Part shown: positions 59,503 through 64,000 of the stretch, in pieces | Numbering within the stretch: the stretch's first letter is position 1 | How the letters are laid out: the number at the start of each line of letters is the position of its first letter | NCBI GenBank assembly: GCA_947034895.1 | Contig: OX344762.1 | Location: 34,080,760-34,144,759 of the forward strand | Length of the DNA: 64,000 nt | Direction of reading: 5' to 3' | From: Rhytidiadelphus loreus | Lineage: Eukaryota > Streptophyta > Bryopsida > Hypnales > Hylocomiaceae | Position numbers and translations under genes: made by a program | Notes under the pieces: model-generated | The model's input: only the letters and a program-made list of their open reading frames with translations | The model's database searches: none | What the model was told of the DNA's origin: nothing

Positions 59503-61470
59503 CTCTTCTAGTGGATGGTGAATGAACAAGCAACATCCACAACTTTTTTGCCACCTTAGACTACCACATTTGTCACCTTGCTTTGCCAATTTCCAATTGT
59601 TATCGTGTAGAGGTCCTCTTCCTATTCGCACCACAACAACGTTCCAACATTTAGAGCCAAGTCTTTGTAGGCAATAGAAATGATTTTAGAGAGAAAGGAA
59701 CTCTAACAAATGCTTTGATGTGCATGAAGTGTCTACTCATTTGATGTCCCGTGAGTGATTTCAAAAAGTCAAACAAGTAACATTTAAACTAGGGGTTTGG
59801 CTAGGTTACACATACTCTCATGCAATCTTCACTTTTAAATTTTCATTACTATTTTGTAGTGTCTTCAAAATTTAATTTCTAAATTTCTATTGTCTCTAAA
59901 GAGGAAAATATGGATTTAGAGTAGGCTCTTATGATTTCAATTTTTGTCATGATTTTTTTACCCTTTTCTTCTTAAAACTGAAAACTACATTAGCTTTTGG
60001 GGGATATAATTTTATTGCAATTGTTGCCTAACACCAAAAATTATGCCAACATATATAAAAAATAAATAAAACTTGTTATACAACAACAAATTCAAAAAAA
60101 CTTGAAACAATTTTTTTTCTTAACTTTGTTTCTTGTAGATTATATTTGTTTATATGTAAAGCTTAATTTGATTCTTTCTATTTGGATTAGCAATGTGAAG
60201 GTTATAGAGCTTCTTGTTTTGTGGCAATTATAGCATCTTCTTGAGAAAATAGGATAAATGATTCATTTTAAAACTCAATTTTCATAAATTAAAAAAAACT
60301 TTTACTAAGTTTAGAATGCTTGATAGAACAATCTCACCATTGGGATTAGTGTATTTCAATTCCATTATAGAGGTATTAATGATTTAGTTTTTTCTTCAAC
60401 CTCATATCTACTCCTTTTCAACAAGTTTAAAAAAATTAAAAATCAAGTTGTTGTTTTTGAATGTTTTTCATAGACTTTTAACTCGATTTTGTATAAATAT
60501 CAATTCTATAATGTCAAAGTTTCTAAAATTTCTTCTACACATTTTCATACCAATCTAGTGCAAAATCCTCCAATTTGATATTAAATTTTTTTTAATTATT
60601 TATGCTCCTTGCAAAAGAAATGGTAGTTATGACTTGTTTTTGATGAAAAAAAGGTCTAGGGACTATAGGCACTATTTTTCTTAACATCCTTCTATTCCAT
60701 AATTTATTCAAACCAAGTTAGCTGTACCTATTTCTGATCCTTTTAAGAAATTAATTGTCTTCTATTATCAAGAGTTGTAAATAATTTGTATTGATTAGCT
60801 TTGGAAAAAAACTAAGTAGAAAAAAATTCATCTTGAAATTATTACTTTTTTATGAATATTTGCAGTAAAAGGGCAATTAGAACCTTTTAGTGTCCTCCTA
60901 GAGATGTACTACAACTCTTCTTCAAAAAATAGGAATTCAAGGGATGAGAATCCATCAATATCTTGAAAGATAAACAAACTTCACTAGAATTGAATTACAA
61001 ATAGGTTGGTCGAGGATCAAAAAGTAGGGCTTCAAAATGGGAAGGGGGTTGGAAATGGTGTGTTCTACCTTAGTTATGGCATAGTTAGAGAGTAAGAAAT
61101 TCCAACCTCTAAAGGATTGGCATACATGAGGAATCTTTGTCAATCAAGTTTCTACAATTGACTTCAAAAAGTCTATAAAAGTGATGCTTGTGCTACATAC
61201 ATTTGTTAGAAGGTAGGCTCTTTTCTAATTTTCTAGAAATCTAATTTCTTATTTTAAAGGAAGAGGGGGGTAATCATGTTGGAAGATGAATTGTGAGTGT
61301 AGGGTCGAGGTAGGGGTAGCATTAGATGGGATTTTGCTTCTTTGGAGAACTATAATTTTTAATGAATTTCAACTTATCTACATGACTGCGAGTTCCATTG
61401 TGTTTCCCCTAATTTCCAAATTCTAGGATCTTTGCCACAACAGTGTATTGATGTGGCATGGCAACTGCCA
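59503..61470. other. AT-rich intergenic DNA, nothing recognised
   Basis: No gene, RNA gene or paired terminal repeat was seen. Confidence 0.45.
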
Positions 61471-61920
61471 CGTCAGATAATAAAAAATAAAAAATAAAAA
61501 ATATATTATTATTTTTTTGAAGAAAAAGAAATTATTTTTTAGCTTTAGTTTTAGTTTTTTAATAATTTTTTAAACATTTTTTAATTTTTTAATAATTTTT
61601 AATTTAACATAGCATAGGTTGGTTCCCAACAACAAGAACCAACCTCAAATGATCCTTTAGGTAGGCCAAAACACATGTAATGGTTCTTTACAATTCTCAA
61701 ACTGTGGGAATGCAGCCACAAATTGACATGGTTGAAAGACTACCACATCAAAAACTAATAAAAAAAAAAATTTAATTTTAATTTTTTAATTTTTAATTTT
61801 TTTAATTTTTTAATTTTTTTTAAATGATTTTTTTTTCAAACGACATTGGTTGGTTCCTAATAAGAAGAACCAGCCTAAAATGGCCCTCCAGAAGGGCTGA
61901 AACACATCTAATGTGTAAGT
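61470..61920. repeat. Two direct copies of a dispersed repeat
   Basis: An AT-rich tract (AAAAATAAAAAATAAAA-type) followed by ATTGGTTGGTTCCYAAYAA, GAACCARCCTNAAATG and AAACACATSTAATG occurs at about 61470-61690 and again at 61735-61920. The AT-rich core with short flanking inverted words recalls the repeat at 22700-22900 and 45930-46140. The mechanism is unknown. Confidence 0.55.
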
Positions 61921-63423
61921 TAGGTAGCAACAACAATATTTAAAAAAAAATTATGTTTATATAATAGAATATACGTGGAAAATTTGATAACATTGTTGTT
62001 TAGTTTTATAAAGAATTTTGGATATGGATGATTTGGGGATGTTTAAGTTTTAATGAAGTGTGTGGAAGGATAGTGTTTGGTTTGTACCTTGAGTGCCTAT
62101 AGTGATGACCATGAGAGGTTTTGTATTCCATCTAGATTAGTGGATGTTCTTAATAAGTTTTTTGTGTATTTTTTGTGTTTTAGTTCAATGGGCTTGGAAG
62201 AGACTTTGTCATTAAAAATGTAAATTCAGCAAGCTAGCTAGTATGTTGGTTTGAATGAATTTTGGAGGTTGGGGTTTTAAAAGGGCTTATGTGGACACAA
62301 AATACCTAAATGCAATTTGGCTTTATAGGTTTAGTTGGTAGGATTCTCGTAGTTGTAGGAATGTGCCTAGTTTAGAATTGTTTTGTTTGTATTTAGTTAC
62401 TTTATATAGTCTATTCCTAGAGGAATATTTTATGTCCAAAATATAACATCATTGTCATTACCTTCAATAGGTCCTTAACTCCTTATCATAAATGGTTGCT
62501 ATGGAACATTCCTATCAAAATTCCTTTCAAAAAACTGATGATGAAAATTTTAAAACTTTTATAGAAAGATTATGTCACATTGAAAAAAAATTGTAGAACT
62601 TTTTAATCTTTAGTATCTATAGATTTTTTCTAATAAAATTTAGTATTAGAAATAGATGTGTTAATCTTGCCCTTTAATTCTTGTATCACATACATTCACA
62701 TATGGACCTATTGCCATCGACTAAAGAATTGCTTCACAAATAGGGGACAACGATAAGAACAAGGGAATGGGGAATAGAAGTGGAAGAAGAAAAGACAAAA
62801 CAATTCATCTTCTTGCCTTTTCTCATAGTTGGTTCTCATATTCAGCCGATCAAATATAGTGAAGGATTGCCATTCTACTTCTATGTAAGAACCCTCCATC
62901 ATTTGATGTAAGTAGCAAACCAATGAAAACTACATAAGATTTCTTTTTCATTCATTAAAAGCCTTGTATAATTTCTTGTCATTCACTTTTAGTTGTAAGG
63001 CTCCAATAGGCAACAATGTATATGAAATCATTTGGAGAAATGGCCATATGATTTTTTTTCATTCATGGAAGGCCATGTATAATTTCTTTTCATCCAATCT
63101 TACTTATGAGGCTTTAACTTCCAACCAACCTAAGAGAAGCACCCAATCACTCTTGTTGCCTACCTCCCTTACATAAATTGAACTTAAGCCTAGCTTGATT
63201 ATCAAATAGGGTAGGTGAAAATAACATCCCATTCCCATCCCTTTCCAAGTTTCCTCCCTAAACAACACCTCCATCTGGTGGTGAACTTTTGCAACAATTG
63301 TGGAAAACTCTTCTCCTTCGTGAAAAAGGACTCCAAAGTCTTGTAATGGCATTGTAGCTCAGCTACTGGCCAGATCATGCCTTTCTTCATGAAACATCTG
63401 ATACATTCTACCTGAAAGGAACT
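61921..63423. other. AT-rich intergenic DNA, nothing recognised
   Basis: Open frames up to 82 codons on the minus strand near 63100-63350 match nothing recognised and lack splice context. No RNA gene or paired repeat was seen. Confidence 0.4.
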
Positions 63424-63653
63424 TAGTCCTTAAACATCGAGGAGGACGTTTGGCATCCGATGGATGATTAGAAATCCTTGTAGTAGGACAGAAGTGCAAC
63501 CATTCATCCTCAATTTTGTTGTGAAAAGAGGTCTTCAATAGTAGTTTGACTTCCAATGAGTGCTTTTGCTATTTCTAAACCCCATGATTCACACGGTAAT
63601 GGAAAGGGATGATTTCCAAAGTCACCCCTTCAGTTCGTCCTTTTAAGGGTTAA
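63424..63653. mobile_element. Right end of a TTAA-family element beside the lipase gene
   Basis: This aligns with the right ~170 bases of the element at 26280-27515, with an extra insert: GGAGGACRTTTGGCATYCGA, GCTTTTGCTATTTCTAAA, GGGATGATTTC and the terminal GTCCTTTTAAGGG-TTAA. No left end was found. It ends about 85 bases past the lipase stop codon, so it may supply part of the transcript's 3' end. Confidence 0.7.
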
Positions 63654-63739
63654 GGATGGGCATGAAAAAAGAAGCTGGATTCCTGATTTCCAAGGGAGAC
63701 AAGTGGCTCTGCAAGAACCAACATCTTCCATGAAGATCC

Positions 63740-64000
63740 TCAAATTGACAGTTTGTCAGAACCTCCAGTTTTCGGCAGCCCCTTGAGGACATCCCGAAGC
63801 GCATAATAAATACTAATGCATTTGTGATCAGACAGCATGCTGCTGGACAACACAATTCGACCAAACTGGGTCCCGTCTTGTCCCTTCAACAAAACATGAC
63901 CCTCCCTGCCTGCGGACTTGGTGCCATCCTCATTTGTGGGTGCCTGTCCGCCACAAATGAGCAGCAGTAATCCTGGCACCCACAGTTCTGGATGCTTCTC
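63740..64000 (-). CDS. Class 3 lipase-like protein, C-terminal exon (partial)
   Basis: The open frame enters from beyond the window and ends at TGA 63742-63740, giving the last 86 residues. It reads EKHPELWVPGLLLLICGG, then a variable acidic loop, then FGRIVLSSSMLSDHKC and IYYALRDVLKGLP. This arrangement (a P-E-L-x-V-P-G strand, then R-I-V-L-S-x-x-M/L-x-x-D-H-K with the presumed catalytic His, then a YYALRDVLKGL helix) fits the C-terminus of plant class 3 lipases of the sn-1 diacylglycerol lipase / calmodulin-binding heat-shock protein group. The catalytic Ser (GxSxG) and Asp would lie outside the window. Family assignment is from remembered signatures. Where the exon starts cannot be seen. 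Confidence 0.65.
   Translation of the reverse strand, partial: EKHPELWVPGLLLLICGGQAPTNEDGTKSAGREGHVLLKGQDGTQFGRIVLSSSMLSDHKCISIYYALRDVLKGLPKTGGSDKLSI

Overview
The window is nuclear DNA of a land plant. The evidence is multi-exon genes with GT-AG introns, orthologues of plant proteins (HOOKLESS1-like acetyltransferase, ETG1/MCMBP), a TTTAGGG-type telomeric repeat, and many plant-type DNA transposon fragments. Both complete proteins look diverged from the angiosperm versions, so a non-seed plant (bryophyte or lycophyte grade) is my guess, but the sequence does not prove it. The background is AT-rich; the two intact genes stand out as GC-richer exon islands.

Layout. 1-1230: two inverted-repeat elements. 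1231-7285: a moderate-GC stretch with no recognisable gene, a short telomeric array and a small tandem repeat. 7286-9917: a MITE and AT-rich DNA. 9918-17104: a decayed minus-strand locus. Its upstream half (17104-14710) is a relic with a methyltransferase-like region and a coiled-coil tail. Its downstream half (14462-12283) is an FCP1/NIF-type HAD phosphatase relic. Two small CACTA transposons (9918-11318 and 12761-13715) have landed in the downstream part, one of them inside the HAD catalytic motif. 17105-31100: gene-free AT-rich DNA built largely from MITEs, a TTAA-flanked piggyBac-like family, and a SINE.

31200-33636: an intact three-exon HLS1-like N-acetyltransferase gene on the plus strand. 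33637-51963: gene-free again, with nested CACTA elements, TTAA elements, a TTA-flanked MITE and a perfect 82-bp inverted repeat. 51964-57837: an intact 15-exon ETG1/MCMBP gene on the minus strand, whose promoter carries a pair of E2F-like sites. 58118-63649: repeats. 63740-64000: the last coding exon of a minus-strand class 3 lipase-like gene that runs off the window.

The three live genes are unrelated in function (signalling acetyltransferase, replication factor, lipid hydrolase) and show no operon-like relation. The main interest is the mobile-element archaeology: at least seven CACTA-type elements, a TTAA/CCCTAAAGG family at nine or more loci, several insertion sites that can be reconstructed from sequence, and a relic locus whose in-frame stop codons nearly all fit C-to-T decay of Gln or Arg codons.
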